64,000 nucleotides of DNA from CAVURS01 sp963834425 (GCA_963834425.1 CAWIBR010000010.1:372001-436000), one strand, 5' to 3'; positions 10,158-18,863 are shown, numbered from the stretch's first letter. Program-made: numbers and translations. Notes: a model not told the origin generated them from the sequence alone.

Positions 10158-10800
10158 CGTGGCCCCGGGCGCAGCCCCCACGGCCACCGGTGCAGCCGAC
10201 GGACACGCCCCCCAGGGGATGGACACGGCTCCGACCGTCGTCAAGATCGTCGTCGCGGGCGGCTTCGCCGTCGGCAAGACGACCTTCATCGGCTCGATCT
10301 CCGACATCGAGCCGCTCTCGACCGAAGCCGCGATGACCGAGCACTCGGTGGGCATCGACGACGCCGGCGGCAACACCCACCGCAAGACGACCACCACGGT
10401 GGCCATGGACTTCGGCCGGATCGCGCTGCCGGGGAACCTGTGGCTCTACCTCTTCGGTACGCCGGGCCAGGACCGGTTCCTGTTCATGTGGGACGACCTG
10501 GTCCGCGGCGCGATCGGTGCCGTCGTCCTGGTCGACACCGAGCGGCTGGATCAGTGCTTCCCGGCCGTCGACTACTTCGAGGCCCGGGGCATCCCGTTCG
10601 TCGTCGCGATCAACTGCTTCGACGGCGTGGCCCGGCACGGCATCGACGAGGTGCGGGCCGCGCTCCAGGTGCCGGCCGACGTACCGATGATCTACACCGA
10701 CGCCCGGGCCCGGCCCGCCACCAAGCAGGCCTTGATCTCGGTCGTCCAGCTCGCCATGCAGCGCCTGACCGGCGCTCCCGCCCCGGCTCCGGCCGGCTGA
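10138..10800 (+). CDS. cvnD: Conservon Ras-like GTPase/ATP-GTP-binding protein
   Basis: This Ras-like small GTPase of the conservon probably works with CvnB at the membrane downstream of the kinase. It is intact at 220 residues. The P-loop is VVAGGFAVGKTTF (about residues 38-50). The switch II region is YLFGTPGQDRFLF, where Thr-Pro-Gly-Gln replaces the classic Asp-x-x-Gly-Gln, as is normal for this group. NCFD near residue 160 takes the place of NKxD. The ATG at 10138 overlaps the end of cvnC by 20 bp, and a strong terminator hairpin follows at 10842. Confidence 0.94.
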   Translation: MAFPRSDVAPGAAPTATGAADGHAPQGMDTAPTVVKIVVAGGFAVGKTTFIGSISDIEPLSTEAAMTEHSVGIDDAGGNTHRKTTTTVAMDFGRIALPGNLWLYLFGTPGQDRFLFMWDDLVRGAIGAVVLVDTERLDQCFPAVDYFEARGIPFVVAINCFDGVARHGIDEVRAALQVPADVPMIYTDARARPATKQALISVVQLAMQRLTGAPAPAPAG

Positions 10801-10841
10801 CCGGCGAGCTCACACCCGCCCCACGGCGCACCGCGAACCCT

Positions 10842-10880
10842 CCGCGGCCCCGCTCGACCACCCGGTCGGCGGGGCCGCGG
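10842..10880 (+). terminator. Hairpin terminator after the conservon
   Basis: A perfect 12-bp stem, ccgcggccccgc at 10842-10853 paired with gcggggccgcgg at 10869-10880, with a 15-nt loop. It lies 41 bp after the cvnD stop. There is no T-run, as is common in high-GC Actinobacteria. Confidence 0.75.
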
Positions 10881-10927
10881 TCGTTCCGGCACCGGGGTGC
10901 GTTCCGGAGCCGGGGGCGGCGAGATAG

Positions 10928-10945
10928 TTAGTTGAGCTAAACTAA
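10928..10945. promoter_or_regulatory. Putative MarR operator upstream of the MFS gene
   Basis: ttagtt-gagcta-aactaa is an inverted repeat with 6-bp arms and a nearly symmetric centre, in an unusually AT-rich patch. It ends about 50 bp before the MFS start. The downstream gene of the same operon is a MarR repressor, and MarR operators typically show TTAG...CTAA-type symmetry. A TAAACT at 10938-10943 could be the -10 box, so bound repressor would block polymerase. Confidence 0.55.
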
Positions 10946-10996
10946 ATGCCGAGCCGCGCGGCGATGCGCGGGACGCCCCTTGCTCGGAGACCTCCA

Positions 10997-12781
10997 GTGA
11001 GCTTTGCCTCGATGACCGCGCCCAGCGCGCGGTACGACAAGAACCACCCGAAGTACAAGTGGATCGCGCTGTCCAACACCACGATGGGCATGCTCGTCGC
11101 CACGATCAACGGCTCGATCGTCCTGATCAGCCTGCCGGCGATCTTCCGCGGCATCGGCCTCAACCCGCTGGCACCCGGCAACGTGAGCTACCTGCTCTGG
11201 ATGATCATGGGCTTCCTGCTGGTGAGCGCCGTACTCGTGGTGACGCTCGGTCGGCTCGGCGACATGTTCGGCCGGGTGAAGATCTACAACCTCGGCTTCC
11301 TGGTCTTCTTCCTCAGCTCGGTGCTGCTCGCTCTCGAACCGTTCACCGGCTCGGCCGGAGCCCTCTGGATCATCGGCTGGCGCCTGGTCCAGGGCATCGG
11401 TGGCGCAATGCTTTTCGCCAACTCGACGGCGATCCTCACCGACGCCTTCGCGGCCAACGAGCGCGGCACGGCGCTGGGCGTCAACATGGTCGCGGCGATC
11501 GCGGGCTCGTTCATCGGCCTGATCCTGGGTGGCGTGCTGTCGGAGTGGCACTGGCGGGCGGTGTTCTGGGTCAGCGTGCCGTTCGGCCTGATCGGCACCA
11601 TCTGGTCCTATCGCTCCCTGCACGAGCTCGGCGGCACGACGGGCAAGGGCAAGATCGACTGGTGGGGCAACATCACCTTCGCGGTCGGGCTGTCGTCGCT
11701 GCTGGCCGCGATCACCTACGGCATCCAGCCCTACGGCGGCCACTCGATGGGCTGGACCAACCCGTGGGTGCTGACCGGAATCATCGGCGGCGCAGCGCTT
11801 CTCGTGGTCTTCACCTTCATCGAGAACCACGTGTCCGACCCGATGTTCCACATGAACCTGTTCAGGATCCGGCCGTTCTGGGCCGGCAACCTGGCCGGCT
11901 TCCTGGCCTCGATCGGCCGCGGTGGCCTGCAGTTCATGTTGATCATCTGGCTGCAGGGCATCTGGCTTCCGTTGCATGGCTACAACTATCAGGACACGCC
12001 GCTCTGGGCGGGCATCTACTTGCTGCCGCTGAGCCTGGGCTTCCTGGTTGCCGGTCCCGCCTCCGGCTGGGTCTCGGACCGGATCGGCTCGCGGGCCTTG
12101 GCGACCGGCGGCCTGGCCGTCACAGGGGTGTCCTTCGTCGCGCTGATCTTCCTGCCGACGAACTTCACCTACTGGCAGTTCGCCGTCCTGATCGCGATCA
12201 ACGGCATCGGTTCCGGGCTGTTCGCCGCACCCAACACGATGGCCATCATGAACTCGGTGCCGGCCAGCCAGCGCGGCGCTGCGAGCGGCATGCGCGGGAC
12301 GTTCTTCAACTCCGGGTCGTCCCTGTCGATCGGCATCTTCTTCTCGCTGATGATCGCCGGGCTGGCCTCGACCCTGCCGAAGACCCTGACCAGCGGGCTG
12401 GCGGCCCAGGGGGTGCCGCATGCGACGGCCGCCCAGATCGGCAACCTGCCGCCGGTGGGCTCGCTGTTCGCGGCCTTCCTCGGCTACAACCCGATGCAGA
12501 GCCTGCTCGGTCCGACCGGGACGCTGCAGCAGATCCCGGCGGCCAACGCCGCCAAGCTGACCGGCAAGGAGTTCTTCCCGCAGCTCATCTCCCAGCCGTT
12601 CCACCACGGCCTGGTGGTCGTCTTCACGGCCGCCGCGATCATGATGCTGATCGGCGCGCTCGCCTCGCTCTTCCGGGGCGGGAAGTACATCCACGCCGAG
12701 GACGAGCCGCTGTCGTCCTCCGCCGACGGTGACCGGATGGGCGAGGACGACCCGGTCGAGCCGCTGCCGGTGCGCCCGTGA
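10997..12781 (+). CDS. MFS transporter, DHA2-type (14 helices)
   Basis: This inner-membrane drug:proton antiporter-like exporter is intact at 594 residues. Helix 1 is TMGMLVATINGSIVLISLPAI, which matches the DHA2 opening. LGRLGDMFGRVKIY is the loop 2-3 signature (GxLaDrxGrkxxl). GWRLVQGIGGAMLFANS is the helix 4 motif, and motif C-like AAIAGSFIGLILGG follows. A second half with GIGSGLFAAPNTMAIMNSVP supports 14 segments. GTG 10997 is chosen for its GGAGA six bases upstream. A downstream MarR gene overlaps its stop, so the substrate is probably the MarR ligand, perhaps a toxic or aromatic compound. Confidence 0.92.
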   Translation: MSFASMTAPSARYDKNHPKYKWIALSNTTMGMLVATINGSIVLISLPAIFRGIGLNPLAPGNVSYLLWMIMGFLLVSAVLVVTLGRLGDMFGRVKIYNLGFLVFFLSSVLLALEPFTGSAGALWIIGWRLVQGIGGAMLFANSTAILTDAFAANERGTALGVNMVAAIAGSFIGLILGGVLSEWHWRAVFWVSVPFGLIGTIWSYRSLHELGGTTGKGKIDWWGNITFAVGLSSLLAAITYGIQPYGGHSMGWTNPWVLTGIIGGAALLVVFTFIENHVSDPMFHMNLFRIRPFWAGNLAGFLASIGRGGLQFMLIIWLQGIWLPLHGYNYQDTPLWAGIYLLPLSLGFLVAGPASGWVSDRIGSRALATGGLAVTGVSFVALIFLPTNFTYWQFAVLIAINGIGSGLFAAPNTMAIMNSVPASQRGAASGMRGTFFNSGSSLSIGIFFSLMIAGLASTLPKTLTSGLAAQGVPHATAAQIGNLPPVGSLFAAFLGYNPMQSLLGPTGTLQQIPAANAAKLTGKEFFPQLISQPFHHGLVVVFTAAAIMMLIGALASLFRGGKYIHAEDEPLSSSADGDRMGEDDPVEPLPVRP

Positions 12782-13253
12782 CGTCGGGGACCCCGGCCAC
12801 CCGGGGGGCGCGGCCGACCCGGCGTACCGAGGTCCTGCCGGCGGCCGACACCACCCGGCTGTACGTCGCGCTGGGCCGGCTCACCCGCAGCCTGCGGCGC
12901 GAGTCCGGCGACGCTCCCGTCAGTCACGGCCTGCTGAGCGCGCTGTTCACGCTGGTCAAGGAGGGGCCGCTGCGCTCGGGCGAGCTCGCCGCGCGCGAGG
13001 GCATGGCGCCGCCGTCGATGACCAAGCTGGTCACGGCGCTGGAGAGCCGGCGGGCTACGTCGAGCGGACCGTCGACCCGCTCGACGGGCGGGCCTGGCTG
13101 CTCCGGGCCACCACGTCGGGTCGGACGCTGGTCGAGAGCAGTCGGGAGCAGCGCCTGCACGGCCTGGCCCGCCGGCTGGAGGCCCTCGAGCCGGAGCAGG
13201 TCGAGGCGCTCCTGGCCGCACTGCCGGCGATCGAGGCGCTCGCGGCCGACTGA
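12778..13253 (+). CDS. MarR family transcriptional regulator (frameshifted)
   Basis: This winged-helix repressor is translationally coupled to the MFS gene by a GTGA overlap. Residues about 25-60 form the first dimerisation helices (LYVALGRLTRSLRRE). GPLRSGELAAREGMAPPSMTKLVTALE is the helix-turn-helix, and after a frame switch near 13050 the wing GYVERTVDPLDGRAWLL follows, with its conserved Asp-Gly-Arg. The remaining helices end in LPAIEALAAD. Joined length is about 158 residues, normal for MarR. It most likely represses the operon through the palindrome at 10928-10945 and is released by an exported ligand. Confidence 0.85.
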
Positions 13254-13322
13254 CGCGGCGGCCCGCTCCGCGGCGTACCGGCCGGCAGGTTCCGGGAAGA
13301 TCTGGAGAAGCAAAGAGACAGG

Positions 13323-13349
13323 TTTACTTCTCAACGATCGGGGTAGGCT
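13323..13349 (+). promoter_or_regulatory. Possible promoter of cysK
   Basis: tttact at 13323-13328 and taggct at 13344-13349 resemble -35 and -10 boxes, with a 15-bp spacer that is slightly short. The -10 box lies 68 bp before the cysK start, leaving a leader. The assignment is by eye only. Confidence 0.35.
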
Positions 13350-13417
13350 GACCGACAGGCACAACCCGGCATTTCCCCGACTCGACCCCGACTCGACCCA
13401 GGTGGTGGACTAGTCCC

Positions 13418-14349
13418 GTGCGCATCTACGACGACGTCACTCAGCTCATCGGCAACACCCCGCTCGTGCGGCTCAACCGGGTCAGCGAGGGCTCCGGCGC
13501 CCAGATCGCGGCCAAGCTGGAGTTCTACAACCCGGCGAGCAGCGTCAAGGACCGGATCGGCGTCTCGATGATCGACGCTGCCGAGGCCTCGGGCCTGCTC
13601 AAGCCCGGCGGCACGGTCGTCGAGGCCACGAGCGGCAACACCGGCATCGCGCTTGGCCATGGTCGGCGCGGCCCGCGGCTACAAGGTCGTCCTGACCATG
13701 CCCGAGACGATGAGCAAGGAGCGCCGCGCGCTGCTGCGCGCCTTCGGTGCCGAGCTCGTCCTCACGCCGGGCAGCGAAGGCATGAAGGGCGCGGTCAACA
13801 AGGCCGAGGAGCTCGGTGCGGCCGACGGTGCTGTGCTCGTCCGGCAGTTCGCCAACGAGGCCAACCCGGAGATCCACCGCAAGACCACGGCCGAGGAGAT
13901 CTGGAACGACACCGACGGCCAGGTCGACATCGTGGTCGCGGGCATCGGCACCGGCGGCACCATCACCGGCGTCGGGCAGGTGCTCAAGGCCCGCAAGCCC
14001 GAGGTGAAGATGATCGCCGTGGAGCCGGCCGAGTCGCCGATCCTCAACGGCGGCGAGCCCGGGCCGCACAAGATCCAGGGCATCGGCGCCAACTTCGTGC
14101 CGGAGATCCTGGACCGCTCGATCTACGACGAGGTCATCGACGTCAACGCCGAGACCGCTGTCGGTGTGGGCTCGTCGGGCCGCCGCCGAGGAGGGCCTGC
14201 TGGTCGGCCTGTCCTCCGGCGCCGCGATCGCCGCCGCGGTCGAGGTCGGCAAGCGCCCGGAGAACGACGGCAAGCTGATCGTCGTCATCATCCCGAGCTT
14301 CGGCGAGCGTTACCTCTCGACCATCCTGTACGCCGATCTCCTTGACTGA
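13418..14349 (+). CDS. cysK: Cysteine synthase A (frameshifted)
   Basis: This is a PLP enzyme making cysteine from O-acetylserine and sulfide in the cytosol. YDDVTQLIGNTPLVRLNR opens the protein. NPASSVKDRIG carries the Schiff-base lysine (about residue 43), and EATSGNTGIAL is the substrate loop. GIGTGGTITGVGQVL binds the PLP phosphate, and GANFVPEILD follows. Two frame changes break the gene. Near 13650 an extra T in gcgcttggcc disrupts the expected Ala-Leu-Ala-Met run, and a second switch falls near 14170. All segments are conserved and the joined length is about 310 residues, so the breaks look like sequencing errors. cysE follows directly. Confidence 0.93.
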
Positions 14350-14417
14350 AGCGGGATCTGGGCCCGCCGGGGTCGCTGGGCCGGCCGGGGCTGCCGGCGT
14401 TCCAGGGGCTCGCCGGG

Positions 14418-15005
14418 GTTGCTGACCCGCCGGGCTGGCGGGCCCGGCTGCGCGAGGACCTGGACGCGGCGGCCCGGCAGGACCCGGCCTCGCGCGGGCG
14501 GCTCGAGCTGCTGCTGTGCTACCCCGGGCTGCACGCGGTGTGGGGGCATCGGCTGGCCCACCGGCTGTGGCTGCGGCCGGGGCTGCAGCTGCCGGCGCGG
14601 TTGGTGTCCCAGGCGGTCCGGTGGTTCACCGGCGTCGAGATCCACCCGGGCGCGACGATCGGCCGGCGGCTGTTCATCGACCACGCGATGGGCGTGGTCA
14701 TCGGCGAGACGGCCGAGGTCGGCGACGACGTGATGCTCTACCACGGCGTGACCCTCGGCGGCCGTTCGCTGGAGCGGGTCAAGCGTCACCCGACGTTGGA
14801 GGACGGCGTGACCGTGGGCGCCGGGGCTCGGATCCTCGGCCCGATCACGGTCGGCCGGGGCGCCCAGATCGGGGCCAATGCCGTTGTGGTCAAAGACGTT
14901 CCGCCCGGTGCAGTCGTGGTCGGCGTACCCGGCAAGGTGATCACCCCCGCCCCCGGCCAGACGAGAGCCGAGCTAGAACTCGTCGACCCCGCCATCTGGA
15001 TCTAG
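14418..15005 (+). CDS. cysE: Serine O-acetyltransferase
   Basis: This enzyme acetylates serine with acetyl-CoA to supply the cysK substrate. RLREDLDAAARQDPASRGRL is the N-terminal helical region, and EIHPGATIGRRLFIDH and GVVIGETAEVGDDVMLYHGV are left-handed beta-helix hexapeptide repeats with the catalytic His and Asp. GANAVVVKDVPPGAVVVGVPG is the closing loop. The C-terminal tail ends in Ile, as needed for docking into CysK. Similarity begins near 14445, but there is no ATG, GTG or TTG in frame before the GTG at 14538, which would cut off the N-terminal helices. The start is therefore unresolved and may hide an indel; the coordinate given is approximate. Confidence 0.88.
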   Translation, partial: VADPPGWRARLREDLDAAARQDPASRGRLELLLCYPGLHAVWGHRLAHRLWLRPGLQLPARLVSQAVRWFTGVEIHPGATIGRRLFIDHAMGVVIGETAEVGDDVMLYHGVTLGGRSLERVKRHPTLEDGVTVGAGARILGPITVGRGAQIGANAVVVKDVPPGAVVVGVPGKVITPAPGQTRAELELVDPAIWI

Positions 15006-15035
15006 CCCCAGGGCTGCCTGGCCCCCGGCTCTTTC

Positions 15036-15092
15036 ATTGGCACGGTGCGTCTCCGTGCCAATAGGTTCGGCACAGGGACGCACCGTGCCAAT
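15036..15092. repeat. Palindromic intergenic element, copy B
   Basis: This is the best-formed copy. Outer arms of 16 bp, attggcacggtgcgtc at 15036-15051 and its exact reverse complement at 15077-15092, enclose a 25-nt centre. That centre supplies CCGTGCC and GGCACaGG, so two side hairpins can form instead of one long one. It lies between cysE and the YciI-like gene. Confidence 0.85.
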
Positions 15093-15146
15093 GCGGGATT
15101 GGTGTTGCTGGGCACACTGCGGCGTACGACGAGGTCGGGAGGGCCG

Positions 15147-15498
15147 ATGGGTCGAGACCTGGAGAGCTATCAGCTGGTCATCCTGCGTCGTGCGCCCGAT
15201 CCTCCCGAGATGGACGACGCGACCCTGGATGCGCTGCAACTGCGGCATCTCGGCCACAAGGATGACCTGCGCGCAGGCCGGCATCCTGGTGGCCAACGGG
15301 CCAGTGATCGACCCACCCGACCCCTCGATCCGAGGCCTGTCGTTCTATCGCGCCGGTTCGCTCGAGGAGGCACGCCGGCTAGCCGAGCAGGACCCGTCGG
15401 TCATCGCCGGCCGCCTCGTCGTCGAGGTGATGGAGTGGTGGACCGCGCCCGGCTCGCTCCGCCTCCCCGGCCGCCCGTTCACCCTCCCCGACCGCTGA
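15147..15498 (+). CDS. YciI-like small protein (frameshifted)
   Basis: This is a short alpha/beta (ferredoxin-like) YciI/YCII-related protein of unknown substrate. SYQLVILRRAPDPPEM opens the fold. HLGHKDDLRA is the conserved His-containing segment (YciI uses a His-Asp pair), and after a frame switch near 15270 AGILVANGPVIDPP and GLSFYRAGSLEEARRLAEQDP follow in the canonical order, ending with a beta strand before TAPGSLRLPGRPF. Joined length is about 117 residues. The ATG at 15147 follows a weak GAGGG. A second YciI-like gene, of a different subtype, lies at 37785. Confidence 0.75.
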
Positions 15499-15510
15499 CC
15501 CCTGCGCTTC

Positions 15511-15590
15511 TGGCACGGCGAGCCGCCGTGACGAACTATTCGGCACGGCGACTCACCGTGCCGACGAGCATTGGCAGTAGATCCGCGCAC
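15511..15590 (+). repeat. Left inverted repeat of the cassette (contains palindromic element copy C)
   Basis: Positions 15511-15564 are a diverged copy of the double-hairpin element (GGCACGGcgactCACCGTGCC is the clearer half). Positions 15571-15590 are the perfect 20-bp inner repeat. It begins 12 bp after the YciI-like stop codon. Confidence 0.8.
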
Positions 15591-15615
15591 GCCGAGGCCG
15601 AAGGCCGGAGCTCGC

Positions 15616-16607
15616 TCAGGCGGCGACCGGGTGCGGGCCGACGTGCATGCCCGGGTCGTGCACGGGCGGCCGCGGCCGCGCAGCAACGCACGGGTCTCCT
15701 CGCGGCCGAACTCGACCGGGTCGTCGATGACGTGGTCGGGCGCGACGGGCAGAACCAGCACGCCGACGGTGGTGAGATCTCGCTGACGTTGCTGGGTCGC
15801 CTTGTACTGCCGCGGGGCCGAGGTGCCAGCGCATCGAGTCGATCTGCAGCGCTGCGGCGACGTCGTCCCAGTAGCGCGTCCGGCGACGGCGATGAACTCG
15901 CCGGCGTCGCTCCACAGCGAGACGTTCCAGGCGGGCGCCGGAAGACCCCCTGGTCGGCCATGATCTCCCGAGCGCGCATCTCGGCCACCGAGCGGACGCC
16001 GGCGTCCATCTCGGCGAGCACCCGACGGCTCAGGGCGCTGCGCTGCCGCGCGCCCGCCCGGATCTCCTCGCGTGCAGCTCGTCAACTCGTGCACAACCGG
16101 CGTTGGACGACCTCGGCGACCAGCTCGCGAACGGCGTTCCTGCGCTTCATCAGTCGGCGGCGCGTCGACGACGGCTCGGGCCACAGTCGCCACTCGGAGT
16201 CCCTTGATGCGACTGCGGCCTCCGGCAGCACGACGGGTGCGCTGCACGACGACAAAGTCGAACGACGAACGGTGGTGCGGCTCAGGGACCAGGACGTGGA
16301 CGTCCCTGACCCGCTGGGCGGCCCGGACGCCGCGCAGAGCGAGAGCCGACAGCCCGGTCAGGACGGCGTCGTCGCCGCAGAAGAGCAGGGCCGCGAGAAT
16401 CCGCTCGCGCCGGGTCGGCGTACCGCGATGGGTCAGAACGACCCCGGGCAGCGACTCGCTGCCACGGCCCTCGGGGCGGATCCGATGAGGTGAGTGGTCG
16501 AGATGGGCAGTCCGAGGGCTCGTCAGCTGTCGATGGCGGGCGAGGCGCTCCTGTCGAGCGAAAAGGGCGTCGATGGCGGCTGAGTCGATCTGCTTTCGGC
16601 GTGGCAT
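15616..16607 (-). CDS. AbiEi-antitoxin/DUF559-like protein (heavily frameshifted)
   Basis: This belongs to the actinobacterial family annotated as AbiEi-type antitoxin-domain proteins. The start MPRRKQIDSAAIDALFARQE is followed by a winged-helix-like region with LPGVVLTHRG and the strongly conserved LLFCGDDAVLTGLSALALRG. VRDVHVLVPE and GLRVATVARAVVDA come next, then the C-terminal half in other frames, with MRWHLGP and a VLVLPVAPDHVIDDP tail like the end of DUF559 (Vsr-like nuclease fold) domains. At least four frame changes occur, so it may be decayed. Codon use matches its neighbours. It is alone between inverted repeats, and no AbiEii nucleotidyltransferase partner is present. Confidence 0.65.
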
Positions 16608-16718
16608 GGGTCGAGCGTCGTACCGTCTTGGCCGGTGCGTTGGCGTCGGCGTGTCGACCTGTGGACGGTGTGTCGAGCACCTCAACCCTGTGGATTAATC
16701 CGTCGAGAGCGCGCGCAT

Positions 16719-16800
16719 GTGCGCGGATCTACTGCCAATCCTGCATTGGCACGGTGAGTCTCCGTGCCGAACCTATTGGCACGGTGCGTCGCCGTGCCGA
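16719..16800 (-). repeat. Right inverted repeat of the cassette (contains palindromic element copy D)
   Basis: The inner 20 bp at 16719-16738 are the exact reverse complement of 15571-15590. Positions 16745-16800 hold two hairpins (GGCACGGtgagtctCCGTGCC and GGCACGGtgcgtcgCCGTGCC) separated by gaacctatt. The lysA stop codon is 36 bp further on. Confidence 0.85.
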
Positions 16801-16836
16801 AAGCGCTGCTGGGTACGGCGGGCAGGCGCGCGGGGG

Positions 16837-18111
16837 TTAGGGGAGGTCGCGGGCTAGGAGGTCGGACCAGGTCTCGCGGCGGACTACGGCCCGGGTCTTG
16901 CCGTCGGTGGCGAAAACCACGGGGATGCGGCGGGCGCCGTTGTAGTTGTTGGACATCGTGAAGCAGTAGGCCCCGGTCACCGGCACGGCCAGCAGGTCGC
17001 CGACGCGAGGATCGACCAGGGCGACGCCGTCGGAGAGCACGTCGCCCGACTCGCAGTGCCGGCCCACGACCGAGACCTGCTCGCCCGGACCCTCCGAGCC
17101 GGCCAACCGGTCAGCGATCGTCGCCTCGAACCGCTGCCCGGTCAGGGAGACGTCCAGGTTGTCGCCCATGCCACCGTCGACCGCGACGTGGGTCCGCACC
17201 CCGCGCTTGATCGTCGTCACCCGATAGACCGTCGTCGTGGTCCGCGCGACCATGCTGCGACCCGGCTCGACGATCAGCCGCGCATCGGCCGGCAGCAGCG
17301 AAGACGCCTGCGCGATGAGCGCCTCGGCGTACTCCGCGACGGTGGGCGGGTGCTCGGCGTAGGTGTACCGCACCCCCAGACCGCCACCCAGGTCGTACGT
17401 CGGGAAGGTGCCCAGCCGAGCCAGCGGCGCGACGGCCGCGGCCATCTCGTCGGCGTTCAGGATCTGCGACCCGACGTGGGTGTGCAGCCCCTCCATCCGC
17501 AGTCGGGGGCTGGCCTCGATCCGCGCGATCGCCTCGCGGGCCGCGTCCGGCATCAGCCCGAACTTCGCCCCCTCGTGGCCGGTCGCCTGCGAGGCGTGGG
17601 TGGAGGCCTGTACGCCGGGGATCACGCGCACCAGGCAGTCCTGCACCCGCCCGGCCGGCACGATCGCCTCCAGCCGGTCGATGTCGTCGAAGTTGTCGAC
17701 CACCACCAGGCCGAGCCCATGCGTCACCGCGAGCTCGATCTCCTCAGAGGTCTTGGCGTTGCCGTGCATGACGAAGGTCGCCGGGTCGGCGCCGGCCGCG
17801 ACGGCGGAGAGCAGCTCGCCGCCGCCGGCGACGTCCAGCCCGAGGCCCTCCTCGGTGACCGCTCGCTGCACGGCCGTCGCCGGGAAGGCCTTGGAGGCGA
17901 AGACCACCTGCACCTTCGGCCAGCGCGAGCGGAACTCCGTGAGGTACTCCCGGGCCCGGGCCCGCAGCGCCGTCTCGTCGACGACGAGGGCCGGCGTGCC
18001 GAACTCGTCGGCCACCGCGTCCAGTCGCGCACCGCCGACGACCAGCATGCCGTCGGCGTCGCGGGTCGTCCCGGGCGGGAAGAGGTCGAGGAGGGCGGCG
18101 GCGTCGGTCAT
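16837..18111 (-). CDS. lysA: Diaminopimelate decarboxylase
   Basis: This PLP enzyme carries out the last step of lysine synthesis, meso-diaminopimelate to lysine plus CO2, in the cytosol. It is intact at 424 residues. The Schiff-base lysine is K74 in VVFASKAFPA. GLHTHVGSQI is the substrate/PLP segment, YDLGGGLGV the glycine loop, VEPGRSMV the PLP-phosphate site, and CESGDVL holds the cysteine that crosses the dimer interface. YNGARRIPVV closes the barrel. The ATG at 18111 is used because MTDAAALLD opens a normal N-terminus. It is somewhat diverged in places, so a related PLP decarboxylase cannot be fully excluded. Confidence 0.9.
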   Translation of the reverse strand: MTDAAALLDLFPPGTTRDADGMLVVGGARLDAVADEFGTPALVVDETALRARAREYLTEFRSRWPKVQVVFASKAFPATAVQRAVTEEGLGLDVAGGGELLSAVAAGADPATFVMHGNAKTSEEIELAVTHGLGLVVVDNFDDIDRLEAIVPAGRVQDCLVRVIPGVQASTHASQATGHEGAKFGLMPDAAREAIARIEASPRLRMEGLHTHVGSQILNADEMAAAVAPLARLGTFPTYDLGGGLGVRYTYAEHPPTVAEYAEALIAQASSLLPADARLIVEPGRSMVARTTTTVYRVTTIKRGVRTHVAVDGGMGDNLDVSLTGQRFEATIADRLAGSEGPGEQVSVVGRHCESGDVLSDGVALVDPRVGDLLAVPVTGAYCFTMSNNYNGARRIPVVFATDGKTRAVVRRETWSDLLARDLP

Positions 18112-18205
18112 GGTGACATTCAACCGGCTGGCCCGCGCCGGCGTAACCTCCTGGCAACCTCGCTCCGGCACCATGGGGCTACGCGTTGTGACTCAGGAGG
18201 TGCCC

Positions 18206-18863
18206 GTGCTCGCCCTCATTCGAATCTCTGTGCCCGACCGCCCCGGTGTCCTGGGCGATGTGGCGAGTGCGCTCGGCACCGCGGGAGCCGACATCGCGCA
18301 GATCCAGGTGCTGCAGAGCGAGGCCGGTCGCGCGCTCGACGACGTCCACGTCCAGGTCAGCAGCGAGGAGCACCTGCAGCGGGTGCAGACCCGGCTGGAG
18401 TCCCTGTCCGGCGTGCAGGTGCTCGGGGTCCGGGTCGGACCGGCGCCCACGACCGGCCACAGCGAGCTCGAGCTCGTCGGCCGGATGCTGCGCGGCCCCC
18501 AGCCGCGCCGTACAGACCCTGGTCGACGGCGTCCCCGAGTCGACCGGCTCGGACTGGGCGGTGGTCGTCCGCTACGGCGCCGACGAGACGGTCGAGGAGG
18601 TCGTGGCCAGCAGCCCCACCTGCCCCGGACTGGAACCGAGCGAGATTCGGGTTCCGTTGCGGCTCAACGTGATTGACGGGGCGTACGCCGCGATGGCGCT
18701 CGTCCCGCTCACCGGAACCCGGCTCGGACTGGTGGTGGTTCGCGAGTCCGGCCCGACCTTCCATCCGGCTGAGCTCTGGCGGCTCGAGCAGGTCGGCGCC
18801 GTCGCCGGAAACGTCGTCCGCAGCACGGTCGCGGCCGACGCCCAGCTCGAGGTGATCCGCTAG
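18206..18863 (+). CDS. ACT-domain regulatory protein (frameshifted)
   Basis: This is a soluble protein with an N-terminal ACT domain, the fold that binds amino acids in metabolic regulators. IRISVPDRPGVLGDVASALG and GADIAQIQVLQ are the first strand-helix-strand, and VHVQVSSEEHLQRVQ completes the domain. A frame switch near 18505 precedes a second region (SDWAVVVRYGADETVEEVVAS and FHPAELWRLEQVGAVAGN) that looks like a GAF-type domain. The GTG at 18206 has AGGAGG five bases upstream. It is divergent from lysA, so a role in amino-acid control is possible but unproven. Confidence 0.7.

Larger units (their letters stand above)
15511..16800. mobile_element. Candidate single-gene cassette with about 80-bp terminal inverted repeats
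   Basis: The left end (15511-15590) and the right end (16719-16800) are inverted copies of each other. The inner 20 bp (ttggcagtagatccgcgcac at 15571-15590 and its exact reverse complement at 16719-16738) match perfectly. The outer parts are the palindromic hairpin element seen elsewhere in the window, with scattered differences. Between them is one minus-strand gene of AbiEi/DUF559 type. I see no transposase gene and no clear target-site duplication, so mobility is an inference from the symmetry. Confidence 0.5.

Noticed and set aside
10937..12694. A 585-codon open frame opposite the MFS gene
   Set aside because: Composition is dominated by Gly, Arg, Asp, Glu and His typical of an antisense shadow, and no domain is recognisable.
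11059..12732. A 557-codon plus-strand frame overlapping the MFS gene
   Set aside because: It is a frame-shifted reading of the transporter with no motifs of its own.
15616..16607. A complete AbiE toxin-antitoxin pair
   Set aside because: No AbiEii-type nucleotidyltransferase gene lies next to it, and the gene is broken by several frame changes.
16608..16836. A transposase or toxin gene next to the AbiEi-like gene
   Set aside because: No convincing frame is present; the region holds the inverted repeat and hairpins only.
17056..18672. Long plus-strand frame opposite lysA
   Set aside because: Shadow of the intact lysA gene, with arginine-rich low-complexity content.
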